Source: Xenorhabdus eapokensis (GTDB lineage: Bacteria; Pseudomonadota; Gammaproteobacteria; Enterobacterales; Enterobacteriaceae). Taken from it: 16,380 nucleotides of DNA. Within the stretch, counting starts at the first letter, position 1, and every line of letters starts with the position of its first letter. The notes under the pieces are model-generated. The model made no database searches. It saw only the letters and a list, made by a program, of their open reading frames with translations, and was not told the DNA's origin. The DNA lies in the NCBI RefSeq assembly GCF_001908105.1, contig NZ_MKGQ01000044.1, positions 1-16,380 on the forward strand, read 5' to 3'. A program made the translations under genes and the position numbers. Shown one piece after another: positions 1-7,966 of this stretch.

Positions 1-46
1 CTTTCTCGTATTCATCGTCGGGGACGTTTAAATCAATTCGCAGCAT
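1..46 (-). CDS. Start of a divergent gene, possible DUF5710-like N-terminus (partial)
   Basis: Read on the minus strand, an ATG at 46-44 opens a frame that runs off the left edge after 15 codons (begins MLRIDLNVPDDEYEK). A strong Shine-Dalgarno, GAAGGAAG on the minus strand at 58-51, lies 4 bases before the ATG and supports a real start. The pattern 'I-x-LNVP-x-x-E-x-x-K' resembles the start of DUF5710 modules, which are common in large mobile-element DNA-processing proteins. Fifteen residues are too few to be sure of this. It is transcribed away from the conjugation operon, so it is likely cargo or accessory DNA rather than a transfer gene. Confidence 0.5.
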   Translation of the reverse strand, partial: MLRIDLNVPDDEYEK

Positions 47-195
47 GTGTCTTCCTTCATTATTAAATCGTTAACCCAATAAATTAGTCAGACTATTTAG
101 CTAATTTTTACCAAAGCATAAAGAGTTTATTGCTGACTGCCGCGAAAAAACCCCGCATCCTCGGCATCTTGGCATCCATGACGAGGTGAGTGTTT
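47..195. other. Divergent intergenic region at the head of the transfer operon
   Basis: This 149-base region separates the minus-strand gene from the first transfer gene. It is AT-rich in 60-125 and holds an 11-base palindrome, TAGTCAGACTA, at 85-95. I found no convincing sigma-70 promoter in either direction: candidate boxes either lack a -35 match or would start transcription inside the ribosome binding site. The right part (about 140-186) contains three closely spaced GCATC-type words. The usual upstream neighbours of this operon (a DUF4400/TIGR03747 gene and the TraD-type coupling protein) are not here, so the operon is split from them at this point. Confidence 0.4.
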
Positions 196-525
196 ATGCG
201 CGGTGGCTTTTCGATATCCTGTTTTGCCGGCCTGCTGGGATTGGCTGTGTGGTGTATGCCGCAGGCGCAAGCGGCGGAGAAAGATGAACTGGCCAGTGCA
301 AAGCGTCTGATTGAGCAGGTACAAATGGCCCTGGCGCGCGCAAGTCTCGCAGAAAAGCAATCTGACACTGCAAAACACCCTCGTTATGACTTTGATTATT
401 CGCGCATCAAAGCCGATCTCAACACCATTAAAGCCGGTATCGATCACTACCTTATGCCTTCCCGTGACCAGCCCCATGAATCCGGCTTGTTATCCGGCCA
501 TTACCGTCAGGAAAACCCGCAATGA
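196..525 (+). CDS. RAQPRD-family ICE protein (TIGR01690 type)
   Basis: Small exported protein of 109 residues found at this position in genomic-island type IV secretion operons; its exact role is not known. The signal peptide spans residues 1-26 (cleavage after AQA). A conserved block RYDFDY is at residues 63-68 and the family-naming motif appears as RDQPHE at 90-95, a variant of the usual RAQPRD. The middle is predicted helical. The start is set at ATG 196 because the ribosome binding site GAGGTGAG (183-190) sits 5 bases upstream; a GTG at 190 is in frame but overlaps that site. The stop overlaps the next ATG (ATGA), indicating coupling. Identification rests on motif, size and position. Confidence 0.85.
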   Translation: MRGGFSISCFAGLLGLAVWCMPQAQAAEKDELASAKRLIEQVQMALARASLAEKQSDTAKHPRYDFDYSRIKADLNTIKAGIDHYLMPSRDQPHESGLLSGHYRQENPQ

Positions 526-758
526 CGCCGGCGCAACGCCATGCCTTTGAAGTGGCCTCCGGACACTTTGATATCACTTTTTTGTCTCTGGTGTGTGTCG
601 GATTTTTCTTAGCCACCTTATTTTTCTGGGCGGCCTGGGCGGCGGTGGATGTCTGGAACGGCTGGGCAAATGAAAAAATGCGTAATCAGACCCTCAGCCA
701 GTTTGCCATCCGAACCGCGGTATTACTGGTCGTGGCTGTCTGGATGTTTGCGAGCTGA
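522..758 (+). CDS. TIGR03758/DUF3262-family ICE membrane protein
   Basis: Tiny inner-membrane protein of 78 residues with two predicted membrane segments at about 19-42 and 62-76, joined by a polar loop with the aromatic run DVWNGWANE. Small two-helix proteins of this kind follow the RAQPRD gene in MPF_G operons and precede the pilin-like gene; they are assumed to be part of the conjugation apparatus in the inner membrane. The start overlaps the stop of the previous gene by four bases (ATGA). Length and order fit the family well. No enzymatic motif is visible. Confidence 0.8.
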   Translation: MTPAQRHAFEVASGHFDITFLSLVCVGFFLATLFFWAAWAAVDVWNGWANEKMRNQTLSQFAIRTAVLLVVAVWMFAS

Positions 759-792
759 GGCAATGAACACAATGAAAAGGAACAGAGTCACT

Positions 793-1158
793 ATGAAGCC
801 CATTTTTACCGTCTGCCGGCGTATCGGTGCCCGAATAAATGCCTTTCTTTTATTGTGCTGCCTGTCCTGTGAATCCGCCCGGGCTGATTTACCGGCTATC
901 GAACCGCCAAAAAGTGGTGGCGGGGGCGGATTGCTGGGACAGGCGAAAGGGTACGCGCAGGATGGCATTGTGATTGGCGGGTTGATCCTCTCAGCGGTGG
1001 CGTTCTTTAAGGTGGCTTCGGCTGCCGTCGAAACGTTTTCCGAAGTGCGGGATGGCAAATCAACCTGGACCCAGTTTGGTGCCATCGTCGTGGTCGGCGT
1101 GGTGCTGTTGGTTGCCGTGATTTGGCTGCTGTCAAAATCGGCCAGCATTATTTTTTAA
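793..1158 (+). CDS. TIGR03745/DUF2976-family pilin-like ICE protein
   Basis: Protein of 121 residues built like a conjugative pilin (VirB2/TraA analogue). It has a signal peptide of about 31 residues ending ARA-D, a glycine-rich stretch at 41-46, and two hydrophobic segments at about 57-79 and 95-115 separated by a charged loop. In the MPF_G order this is the expected pilin-like gene between TIGR03758 and TIGR03750. The start is uncertain: in-frame ATGs exist at 763, 772 and 793. I prefer 793 because AAGGAA lies about ten bases upstream and it gives a normal-length signal peptide. The assignment as pilin subunit is inference from architecture and order. Confidence 0.8.
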   Translation: MKPIFTVCRRIGARINAFLLLCCLSCESARADLPAIEPPKSGGGGGLLGQAKGYAQDGIVIGGLILSAVAFFKVASAAVETFSEVRDGKSTWTQFGAIVVVGVVLLVAVIWLLSKSASIIF

Positions 1159-1168
1159 GGGCATCACC

Positions 1169-1525
1169 ATGCAGACAATCGCTTTCTTACCGGACCGTTT
1201 AAACGCCGAACCGGTGGTCTTTCGCGGGTTCACCACGCCGGAGCTGGGACTGGCCGCCCTGGCGGGGATCGTGCTCGGACTGGCCGTCAGCCTTCCCCTG
1301 ATCCCCTTAGCCGGTTGGGTCATGCTCCCGACCGGCATGTTGGTGATGCCCTTGTTACTGATAAGCTTTGGCGGGCGTTGGCTCGCACACCTCAAGCGGG
1401 GTAAGCCGGAGAATTATCTCTGGCTGAAACTGGAAGAGAAAAAACGCCGGCTGGGTCTCGGTGATCCGGCTTTGATTATTGCCGCCCGGGGCTGGTCGTT
1501 GCGCCGTAGCCGGAGCGTGCGATGA
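1169..1525 (+). CDS. TIGR03750/DUF3487-family protein (VirB3/TraL-like)
   Basis: Inner-membrane protein of 118 residues with two adjacent hydrophobic segments at about 26-46 and 50-68, followed by a basic cytoplasmic tail containing RGKPENYLWL (77-86) and a GWSLRRSR end. This layout matches the VirB3/TraL-type component that anchors the VirB4-type ATPase and helps pilus assembly. AAGGG at 1157-1161 gives a well-spaced ribosome binding site before ATG 1169. The stop overlaps the next start (ATGA). The family call rests on size, two-helix topology and the RGKP-x-NYL signature; the functional analogy is inferred. Confidence 0.82.
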   Translation: MQTIAFLPDRLNAEPVVFRGFTTPELGLAALAGIVLGLAVSLPLIPLAGWVMLPTGMLVMPLLLISFGGRWLAHLKRGKPENYLWLKLEEKKRRLGLGDPALIIAARGWSLRRSRSVR

Positions 1526-2178
1526 GCCGGTTTCGTCATGCAATCAAAAACCGGGATCAGCATATTCTGACCCTGCGGGTGGCGTGCGGTATTTTGGTGG
1601 GGGTATTGCTGCTGAGCCTGACGGGCTGGATGGCGTCACCGCGCAATCTCACTATCCATCATCCGCCGGACTTACGTACCGGCAGCACACGCCCGTGGTG
1701 GGAAGTGCCGACACCCAGTGTCTACAGTTTCGCCTTTTATATCTTCCAGCAACTGAATGCCTGGCCGAAAAATGGCGCACAGGACTATCCGGCCAAAATT
1801 GATGCACTTTCTCCTTATCTGACGCCGGCCTGTCAGGATTTTCTGCGGGAAGATGCCAAAACCCGGGCTGACAGTGGCGAGCTGCTTGACCGGGTGCGCG
1901 TGGTGTATGAGATCCCCGGCCGCGGCTATGGGACGCGCCGTGTGACGGTGCGTGACCGGGATAACTGGGTCGTCCGGCTGGATTTGGTGGCCGATGAATA
2001 TTATCACGCCGAACCGGTCAAACGGGCATTAGTGCGCTACCCCCTGAAAGTGGTGCGCTGGGAGGGCGATGCCGAGCGTAATCCCTTCGGATTAGCACTG
2101 GATTGTTATGACGGCATGCCACAGCGGCTGGAAGCGATGCCGCAACCTTTGGAACAGAGAAAGGGGGTATTTCAATGA
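1522..2178 (+). CDS. TIGR03746/DUF2895-family protein (VirB8/TraE-like)
   Basis: Bitopic inner-membrane protein of 218 residues: a short basic cytoplasmic N-terminus, one membrane helix at about 18-38, and a periplasmic domain. The VPTPSVYSFAFYIFQQLNAW block (62-81) and the NPFGLALDCYD block (187-197) are typical of this family. By position and topology it corresponds to the VirB8/TraE scaffold that links the inner-membrane complex to the core complex; that is established for homologous classes and inferred here. Start and stop overlap the neighbours by ATGA on both sides. Confidence 0.85.
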   Translation: MSRFRHAIKNRDQHILTLRVACGILVGVLLLSLTGWMASPRNLTIHHPPDLRTGSTRPWWEVPTPSVYSFAFYIFQQLNAWPKNGAQDYPAKIDALSPYLTPACQDFLREDAKTRADSGELLDRVRVVYEIPGRGYGTRRVTVRDRDNWVVRLDLVADEYYHAEPVKRALVRYPLKVVRWEGDAERNPFGLALDCYDGMPQRLEAMPQPLEQRKGVFQ

Positions 2179-3008
2179 AAGGATATCCACCTGGCTGTCG
2201 CCGTGTTTGGCTGGGTTTGGCCTGCCTGTTGCTGTTTTGCGTCGGCGCTAAGGCCGATGAACTGATGAAATGGGAACGTGTGCCGTTAGCCATTGCGCTT
2301 AAGGTGGGGCAAGAGCGGATTATTTTTGCGGAGCGGAATGTCCGTATCGGTTTGCCGCCGTCACTCAGTGATAAATTGCGGGTACAAAGTGCCGGCGGGG
2401 CGGTGTACCTGAAAGCCAGCCATGCTTTCCCGTCAACCCGCCTGCAATTGCAGGACAGCGAAAATGGCGAAATCATTTTACTGGATGTGACCGCAGGAAA
2501 AACCGATGCCACTGAACCGGTACGCATTATTTACCCGAATGAAAAACAACCTGCTTCAACCGAAAAATCACAACACCAGAGTAAACCCCAATTATCTGCG
2601 CCCGTTCCGGTGGCCTTAATCCGCTATGCCGCGCAGCAATTGTATGCCCCATTACGTACCGTCGAGCCGGTGACCGGCATCCAGCCGGTGAATCTGCATT
2701 TACCTGAGTTTATCACGACGCTTTACCCGTCAGAGCCGATTGAAATTACCCCGCTGGCCGGCTGGAGACTGCACCATCACACAGTGGCAGCACTGAAACT
2801 GCGCAATCCCACCCAACGAAAAATCACCCTCGACCCGCGAGAATTACAGGGGCAGTTTGTCGCGGCCACGTTCCAGCATCGCTGGCTGGCTGAAACGGGA
2901 ACGCCGGAGGATACGACGGTATTGTACCTGGTCACAAAAGGGCAGCCGGATAATACCTTTATCCCTGAGCCGGTATCGGTGAAACCGGGAGGCCGCCATG
3001 GAAGTTAA
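2175..3008 (+). CDS. TIGR03749/DUF3438-family protein (VirB9/TraK-like)
   Basis: Periplasmic protein of 277 residues with a signal peptide ending AKA-D near residue 27. The C-terminal block NPTQRKITLDPRELQG (211-226), followed by AATFQHRWL (230-238) and DTTVLYLVT (246-254), is the family signature. It resembles the beta-rich end of TraK/VirB9 proteins that form the outer-membrane core ring. A low-complexity Gln/Ser/Pro linker at about 122-145 separates two domains. It overlaps the next gene by 11 bases. Role as outer-membrane core component is inferred from class-level analogy. Confidence 0.85.
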   Translation: MKGYPPGCRRVWLGLACLLLFCVGAKADELMKWERVPLAIALKVGQERIIFAERNVRIGLPPSLSDKLRVQSAGGAVYLKASHAFPSTRLQLQDSENGEIILLDVTAGKTDATEPVRIIYPNEKQPASTEKSQHQSKPQLSAPVPVALIRYAAQQLYAPLRTVEPVTGIQPVNLHLPEFITTLYPSEPIEITPLAGWRLHHHTVAALKLRNPTQRKITLDPRELQGQFVAATFQHRWLAETGTPEDTTVLYLVTKGQPDNTFIPEPVSVKPGGRHGS

Positions 3009-4413
3009 GTCTAATGCGTTGGTGAAAATACTGGTGCCGGTGGTATTGCTTATCGGCGGGGTTATTGGCATCAAAAGTTGCCGTTCAACGGAAAGTGCCG
3101 CGCCCGGCACGACAGCGGATCATGTGCTGGCCACGCTGTCACCGGAAGAGTTGCAGGCGCTGGGGGTCGGGGGCGATACGCCGGAAGATACCCTGCGTAC
3201 CCTGATAGGCGCCCTCAATAAAGTGCGGGCAGAGCAGAAACGTTTAAGCCAGCAGAATGCCGATATTTTAAAAGAAAATAACCAGTTAAAAAGTCAGAAT
3301 CAGGATGTTGCCAGCCAGATAGATACGGCGGTTACGGCTATTCGTCGGGACGATGAACAGCGTCAGCGCACGTTGCAGGATGAGCAGCAGGGATTACTGG
3401 CACAGGTTGATTTACTCACCGAGCGGTTAAATTCAGCACCGTTGCCTGCTCAGGATAGTTCAATACCCCTTGGGTTGGGACTGGCAGGGAATCAGTATGC
3501 GTCCAATCCAGTCAGGGGGCAGGATGAACTCATTTGGGTGACGCCTGCCGATGAAAAACCGGTTGAGAACCCAAACGTGGCTTATGGCCAACCGGCCGCG
3601 AAATTTCCGACTTCTTTTTTAAGTGAACAACCGGCAACGGGGCAAAATCCCCCACCGATCCCTTTGCTGAAGGAAGAAAACGAAAAACCGGTCTATACCC
3701 TGCCGGAAAATGCCACGCTGGCAGGCAGTCAGGCGATGACTGCGTTGCTCGGTCGGGTGCCGGTCAATGGCACCGTGACAGACCCTTACCCGTTCAAGAT
3801 CCTGATTGGCAAAGATAACCTGACCGCCAACGGTATCGAACTGCCGGAAGTGGAAGGGGCGGTGGTGTCCGGCTCGGCCAGTGGCGACTGGACCCTCTCC
3901 TGCGTACGGGGACAGGTCAATGCCATCACGTTTGTGTTTCAGGATGGCACCGTGCGTACCCTGCCGGGCAAAGGGCAAAACCCGCAGGGTATCGGCTGGT
4001 TGTCGGATGAAAACGGCATTCCCTGTATCAGCGGTGAGCGTAAATCCAATGCCAGCACCTATCTGCCAACGTTGTTTGCCCTCTCGGCCATGAATTCAGC
4101 CGGGGACGCCTTGAACGAGAGTCAGCGCACCGCCCAAACCAACGGCACCGGCGGTATCACTTCCGCCTTAACAGGCAACGCCGGACAGGCGGCATTAGGC
4201 AAAGCGATATCCGGGGGGATGAAGGAGATGGGCGAATGGCTCAAACAACGTTACAGCCAGACGTTTGATGCGGTTTACGTGCCGCCCGGTGCCGGCGTTG
4301 TGGTGCATATCACCCAGAGTCTGGCGATAGATTACGAAACGAAAGGCCGTAAGGTGCACTACGGCGTGAGTGAACCCACTCAATATGATACGACTCAGGA
4401 AGCCTTAGATTAA
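2998..4413 (+). CDS. TIGR03752-family protein (VirB10/TraB-like)
   Basis: Protein of 471 residues with one N-terminal membrane helix (about 8-26), a long predicted coiled coil (about 70-146, rich in Gln, Asn, Lys and Leu heptads), a proline-rich linker, and a C-terminal beta-barrel-type domain from about 230 onward. That domain includes a TLPENATLAGSQAMTALLGR block and a GDWTLSCVRG block. This is the architecture of VirB10/TraB proteins, which bridge inner and outer membranes and gate the channel. The ribosome binding site GGGAGG (2988-2993) precedes ATG 2998. Its stop TAA overlaps the next ATG (TAATG). Confidence 0.87.
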   Translation: MEVKSNALVKILVPVVLLIGGVIGIKSCRSTESAAPGTTADHVLATLSPEELQALGVGGDTPEDTLRTLIGALNKVRAEQKRLSQQNADILKENNQLKSQNQDVASQIDTAVTAIRRDDEQRQRTLQDEQQGLLAQVDLLTERLNSAPLPAQDSSIPLGLGLAGNQYASNPVRGQDELIWVTPADEKPVENPNVAYGQPAAKFPTSFLSEQPATGQNPPPIPLLKEENEKPVYTLPENATLAGSQAMTALLGRVPVNGTVTDPYPFKILIGKDNLTANGIELPEVEGAVVSGSASGDWTLSCVRGQVNAITFVFQDGTVRTLPGKGQNPQGIGWLSDENGIPCISGERKSNASTYLPTLFALSAMNSAGDALNESQRTAQTNGTGGITSALTGNAGQAALGKAISGGMKEMGEWLKQRYSQTFDAVYVPPGAGVVVHITQSLAIDYETKGRKVHYGVSEPTQYDTTQEALD

Positions 4414-4769
4414 TGGAAAAGCCTGTCTTTCAATGGCTGTTCAGTGCCAGCCAACCCTATTGCCTGCAAATTAACAACCCCCTACACGCTGAACCTGTGC
4501 CGGTTCAGCTCTGCTGGCGGCCTGCCGATAAAAAAACATCCCGGCTCTGTCTTGCCATCGGCAAGGCGTGTCAACTGTTGGGTGACGGTGATTTTACTGT
4601 TTTTCGCCTGTCAGACACACAGTGGCAATCCGTGGTGGCAGGCAACAGCGAGGCTGAGCCGGAACAGTGGGAGCGCCTGGCGTTTACGGTATCGGAACTG
4701 GCTGTCCACCCTGAGTTTGCCACCTTTACCACCATGGGCACTACGGAGGTTCAGCGATGCGAAAAATAA
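4413..4769 (+). CDS. Unrecognised small protein inside the transfer operon
   Basis: I do not recognise this 118-residue protein. It has no signal peptide or membrane segment, is acidic overall, and carries several Cys (for example residues 17, 34, 46, 53 and 116) and Trp residues, so it is predicted cytoplasmic. It starts at a TAATG junction with the previous gene and overlaps the next start by 13 bases, so it is tightly coupled to the operon and is unlikely to be spurious. The sequence composition matches the flanking core genes rather than the AT-rich cargo. It sits between the VirB10-like and lipoprotein genes, a place where the class-standard order as I know it has no separate gene. Confidence 0.7.
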   Translation: MEKPVFQWLFSASQPYCLQINNPLHAEPVPVQLCWRPADKKTSRLCLAIGKACQLLGDGDFTVFRLSDTQWQSVVAGNSEAEPEQWERLAFTVSELAVHPEFATFTTMGTTEVQRCEK

Positions 4770-5158
4770 ACGCGGTTGTCGTGTTGTGTCTGTCAGGGCT
4801 GATGGCCGGTTGTTCAACCTCGAAAGACACGTTGCTGCCTGCCGGAAAGCAGACGGTGCTGGCGATGTGGCAGGGCAATAAAGCCGGTCACACTCCCGTG
4901 CAGGCAAGAACCGCATTGCGCAGAACGTTGACCGGGACCGAACACAGACGAGCGCTGGAAGCGCCCTATCATTACAGCCGTTCGGCTGAGCAGGAAATCA
5001 GTCAGCAGTTTCCCCGTCTCCCCAATCCCGATATGGTGATGTATGTGTTTCCGCATCTGGCGGCCGGCAATACGCCGATACCGGGCTACAGCACCGTGTT
5101 CCCGTTTTATCAGCAGGTGCAGTACGCCCTGCCGGGTGAACGCACGGAGGCCCTGTGA
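4757..5158 (+). CDS. TIGR03751-family conjugative lipoprotein
   Basis: Lipoprotein of 133 residues with a lipobox (LMAGC) placing the lipidated cysteine at residue 19. Ser at position +2 predicts outer-membrane sorting. The C-terminal half carries the family block with PNPDMVMYVFPHLA (residues 90-103) and GYSTVFPFYQQVQYAL (110-125). It occupies the VirB7/TraV-type position next to the ATPase gene and probably stabilises the outer-membrane core; that role is inferred. Its stop TGA shares one base with the next ATG. Confidence 0.87.
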   Translation: MRKINAVVVLCLSGLMAGCSTSKDTLLPAGKQTVLAMWQGNKAGHTPVQARTALRRTLTGTEHRRALEAPYHYSRSAEQEISQQFPRLPNPDMVMYVFPHLAAGNTPIPGYSTVFPFYQQVQYALPGERTEAL

Positions 5159-7905
5159 TGGAAATCCCCAAACCGCTGCACCGCCCCGGCCAGCTGCGTG
5201 AAGCCGATGAAGCCGCGATTTACCGGGCCAACCCTTCCATTATCGATTATCTGCCCTGGGTGGAATATCTGGAAGACGGTCAATGCCTGTTGCTGGATGA
5301 TGGTGTCTCCGTCGGGGCAGTCTACCGCATCGAGCCTGTTGCCACCGAAGGGCGCCCGCTTGAACGACTGGTTGAAATCAGGGATCAGCTGGAAGATGCG
5401 ATCCAGGACAGTCTGGAGGAAGACGATATCTCACCGTGGGTGGTGCAATTTTTTTGTCAGGACGAAGATGATCCTGCGGCCTATCTCAATACATTACGGG
5501 ATTACGTCAAACCCTGGGCGCAAGGGACCGCGTTTACGGCGGCCTTTCTGGCTGAATCTGAGCGCCACCTGAACAGCATTGCCCGGCCTGAGGGCATATT
5601 TCAGGATAGCCTGATCACCGGGCAACCGTGGCGGGGGCAGCAGCGCCAGACGCGCATGGTCGTCTATCGCTGGCTGCCTGCCCACCAATCACAGGCAACC
5701 AACTCAACGTTATCTTCAGTGGCCGCACTCAACCCGGTCTGCGAGCGGCTGGTGTCGTCACTGGCGGCGGCGGGAATTGTGGCTGTCCGGCAGCATGGCG
5801 CGCAGATCCACAGTTGGTTGTTACGTCATTTTAATCCATCCCCGGACTGGGGCATGGCAAAAGCCGATTTTTATCGCACGGTCAGTGATGAAACGCCCCC
5901 GCAGCCCGATCTCCCGCTTCATCATGATTTTGCCGAAAGCCTGTGGTTTACCCCGCCGGTGTCTGATCCTGACAATGGCATCTGGTGGTTTGATGGCCTG
6001 CCACATAAAGCGGTGCCGGTTGAACGTCTGCGCCGTCCGCCAGAACCGGGCACGCTGACGGGGGAAGTGAAACGGGGGGATAATATCAATGCGTTGATGG
6101 ATATGATGCCGGAAGGCACCGTGGTTTCTTTGACCATCGTGGCGCAGGCTCAGGATACGCTGGAAGCGGATTTTACCCGGCTGGCAAAAAATGCGGTGGG
6201 GGAAAATACCGGATCGGCGCGTGTCCGGCAGGATGTGCAGGAAGTCAAAGCCTTACTGGGACGACGCCATAAACTGTACCGCAGTGCGCTGATCTTTCTG
6301 GTGCGGGGCAACGATATCACTGACCTGAACCAGCGGGTGCATCAGTTATCATCAACGTTACTGACCGCCGGATTACAGCCGGTGCGACCGGAATTCAGTG
6401 TGTCCCCGTTGAATGCCTATCTGCGCGCTTTGCCGATGGGGTTTAATCCGCAGAAAGATAAGAAACACTGGTACAGCCGCCTGAGCTGGGTGCAGCATCT
6501 GGCCGGACTGATGCCGGTGACCGGCCGTTCAACCGGCACCGGGCACCCGGGATTCAGCTTCTTTAATCGCGGTGGGGCACCACTGACCTTCGATCCGATG
6601 AATAAACAGGATCGCACCCAGAATGCGCATTTATTATTATTTGGCCCGACCGGGGCAGGTAAATCCGCTACGTTGTGCGCCTCCCTGGTGCAACTGGTGG
6701 CCATCCACCGACCGCGCCTGTTTATTGTCGAAGCCGGCAACAGCTTTGGTTTACTGGCCGATTACTACGCCAGTCTGGGGCTGACGGTGAATAAAATCGG
6801 TATCAAGCCCGGTTGTGGGGTGAGTCTGGCGCTGTTTGCTGATGCGCACCAGCTGCTGCAACTGAGCCCCGGACAACTGTGTATTCATGAAGCCGATATT
6901 CCGGATACCGATGAATCGCAGGATGACGGGAATGAACAGCGTGATATTCTGGGTGAGATGGAAATTGCGGCCCGGCTGATGATCACCGGCGGTGAGAAAA
7001 AAGAGGAAGAGCGTTTAACCCGTTCCGACCGGGGTTTGATCCGCGAAGCCATTATGATGGCGGCACAGATCAGCTTTGTTGAGCAACGTCAGATGCTGGC
7101 TTCTGACTTACAAAATGCGCTGTATGCTATCGCCCGCAATCACCGGCAGGATGAGCATGGGCAACCTTTAATTACGGCACACCGGCGGGCGCGGGCAGAT
7201 GAAATGGCCGGCGCCATGTCGATGTTTACCCAGGGTTTTGAAGGCGAACTGTTTAACCGTCCCGGCACCCCGTGGCCGGAAGTGGATGTCACCCTGATTG
7301 ATTTGGGCACACTGGCACGGGAAAACTACTCGGCGCAAATGGCGCTGGCGATGGTGTCACTGATTAATATGGTGAATAATCTGGCCGAACGCGATCAGTA
7401 TCAGGACAGGGAACTGCAACTGGTGATTGATGAAGGGCATATCACCACCACCAACCCGCTGCTGTCGCCCTATATGACCAAGGTGGTGAAAATGTGGCGT
7501 AAACTGGGCGCCTGGCTGTGGCTGGCGACGCAAAACCTCGCCGATTACCCGGATACGGCTGAGAAAATGCTGAATATGGCCGAATGGTGGCTGTGCCTGA
7601 CCATGCCTCCGGATGAAGTCGAACAAATCGCCCGCTTCAAAAAACTTAACGAAGAACAGAAAGCCGTCTTGCTCTCCGCCAGTAAATTACCCCGCTGTTA
7701 TACCGAAGGCGTGGTGCTGGCGAAAAAAATTGAAGCCCTGTTCCGGGTCGTGCCCCCGAGCCTTTATCTGGCACTGGGGATGACGGAAAAAGAAGAAAAA
7801 GCGGAACGACGGGCGTTAATGCGGGAATATCAGTGCAGTGAACTGGAGGCGGCGATGTGGGTGGCCAGAAAGATGGATGTTGCGCGGGGGTTAAAACTGA
7901 CATAA
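5158..7905 (+). CDS. TIGR03744-family conjugative transfer ATPase (VirB4/TraC-like)
   Basis: Large cytoplasmic ATPase of 915 residues that powers pilus and channel assembly. The Walker A motif GPTGAGKS is at residues 496-503, the Walker B motif VIDEGH has its acidic pair at D758-E759, and a downstream ATQN motif ends near residue 793, as in VirB4/TraC proteins. The first 480 residues form the VirB4-type N-terminal region. ACGGAGG lies seven bases before ATG 5158; a GTG at 5155 is in frame but less well placed. All catalytic motifs are intact, so the protein looks functional. It ends the unbroken part of the operon; the next core gene resumes at 11929. Confidence 0.93.
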   Translation: MEIPKPLHRPGQLREADEAAIYRANPSIIDYLPWVEYLEDGQCLLLDDGVSVGAVYRIEPVATEGRPLERLVEIRDQLEDAIQDSLEEDDISPWVVQFFCQDEDDPAAYLNTLRDYVKPWAQGTAFTAAFLAESERHLNSIARPEGIFQDSLITGQPWRGQQRQTRMVVYRWLPAHQSQATNSTLSSVAALNPVCERLVSSLAAAGIVAVRQHGAQIHSWLLRHFNPSPDWGMAKADFYRTVSDETPPQPDLPLHHDFAESLWFTPPVSDPDNGIWWFDGLPHKAVPVERLRRPPEPGTLTGEVKRGDNINALMDMMPEGTVVSLTIVAQAQDTLEADFTRLAKNAVGENTGSARVRQDVQEVKALLGRRHKLYRSALIFLVRGNDITDLNQRVHQLSSTLLTAGLQPVRPEFSVSPLNAYLRALPMGFNPQKDKKHWYSRLSWVQHLAGLMPVTGRSTGTGHPGFSFFNRGGAPLTFDPMNKQDRTQNAHLLLFGPTGAGKSATLCASLVQLVAIHRPRLFIVEAGNSFGLLADYYASLGLTVNKIGIKPGCGVSLALFADAHQLLQLSPGQLCIHEADIPDTDESQDDGNEQRDILGEMEIAARLMITGGEKKEEERLTRSDRGLIREAIMMAAQISFVEQRQMLASDLQNALYAIARNHRQDEHGQPLITAHRRARADEMAGAMSMFTQGFEGELFNRPGTPWPEVDVTLIDLGTLARENYSAQMALAMVSLINMVNNLAERDQYQDRELQLVIDEGHITTTNPLLSPYMTKVVKMWRKLGAWLWLATQNLADYPDTAEKMLNMAEWWLCLTMPPDEVEQIARFKKLNEEQKAVLLSASKLPRCYTEGVVLAKKIEALFRVVPPSLYLALGMTEKEEKAERRALMREYQCSELEAAMWVARKMDVARGLKLT

Positions 7906-7966
7906 CGATTTAATCTTATTATCGGGTAGATTGACTGACGTTACCTTTCTTGCCTAAAAAATTGAG

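Noticed and set aside
98..189. Open frame ending at TGA 187-189 that could be the 3' end of an upstream transfer gene
   Set aside because: Only about 35 codons remain before an in-frame stop and the residues do not resemble the DUF4400 C-terminus I know; more likely chance.
649..792. Longer version of the pilin-like gene starting at 649
   Set aside because: The extension lies wholly over the end of the TIGR03758 gene in another frame and lacks a ribosome binding site; the signal peptide begins properly at 793.
723..1148. 141-residue minus-strand frame opposite the pilin-like gene
   Set aside because: It is a shadow of the well-supported plus-strand gene, with no start signal and low-complexity content.
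7931..7960. Promoter TTGACT with TAAAAA before the small Cys protein
   Set aside because: The -10 match is poor and the start of transcription would fall on the start codon.
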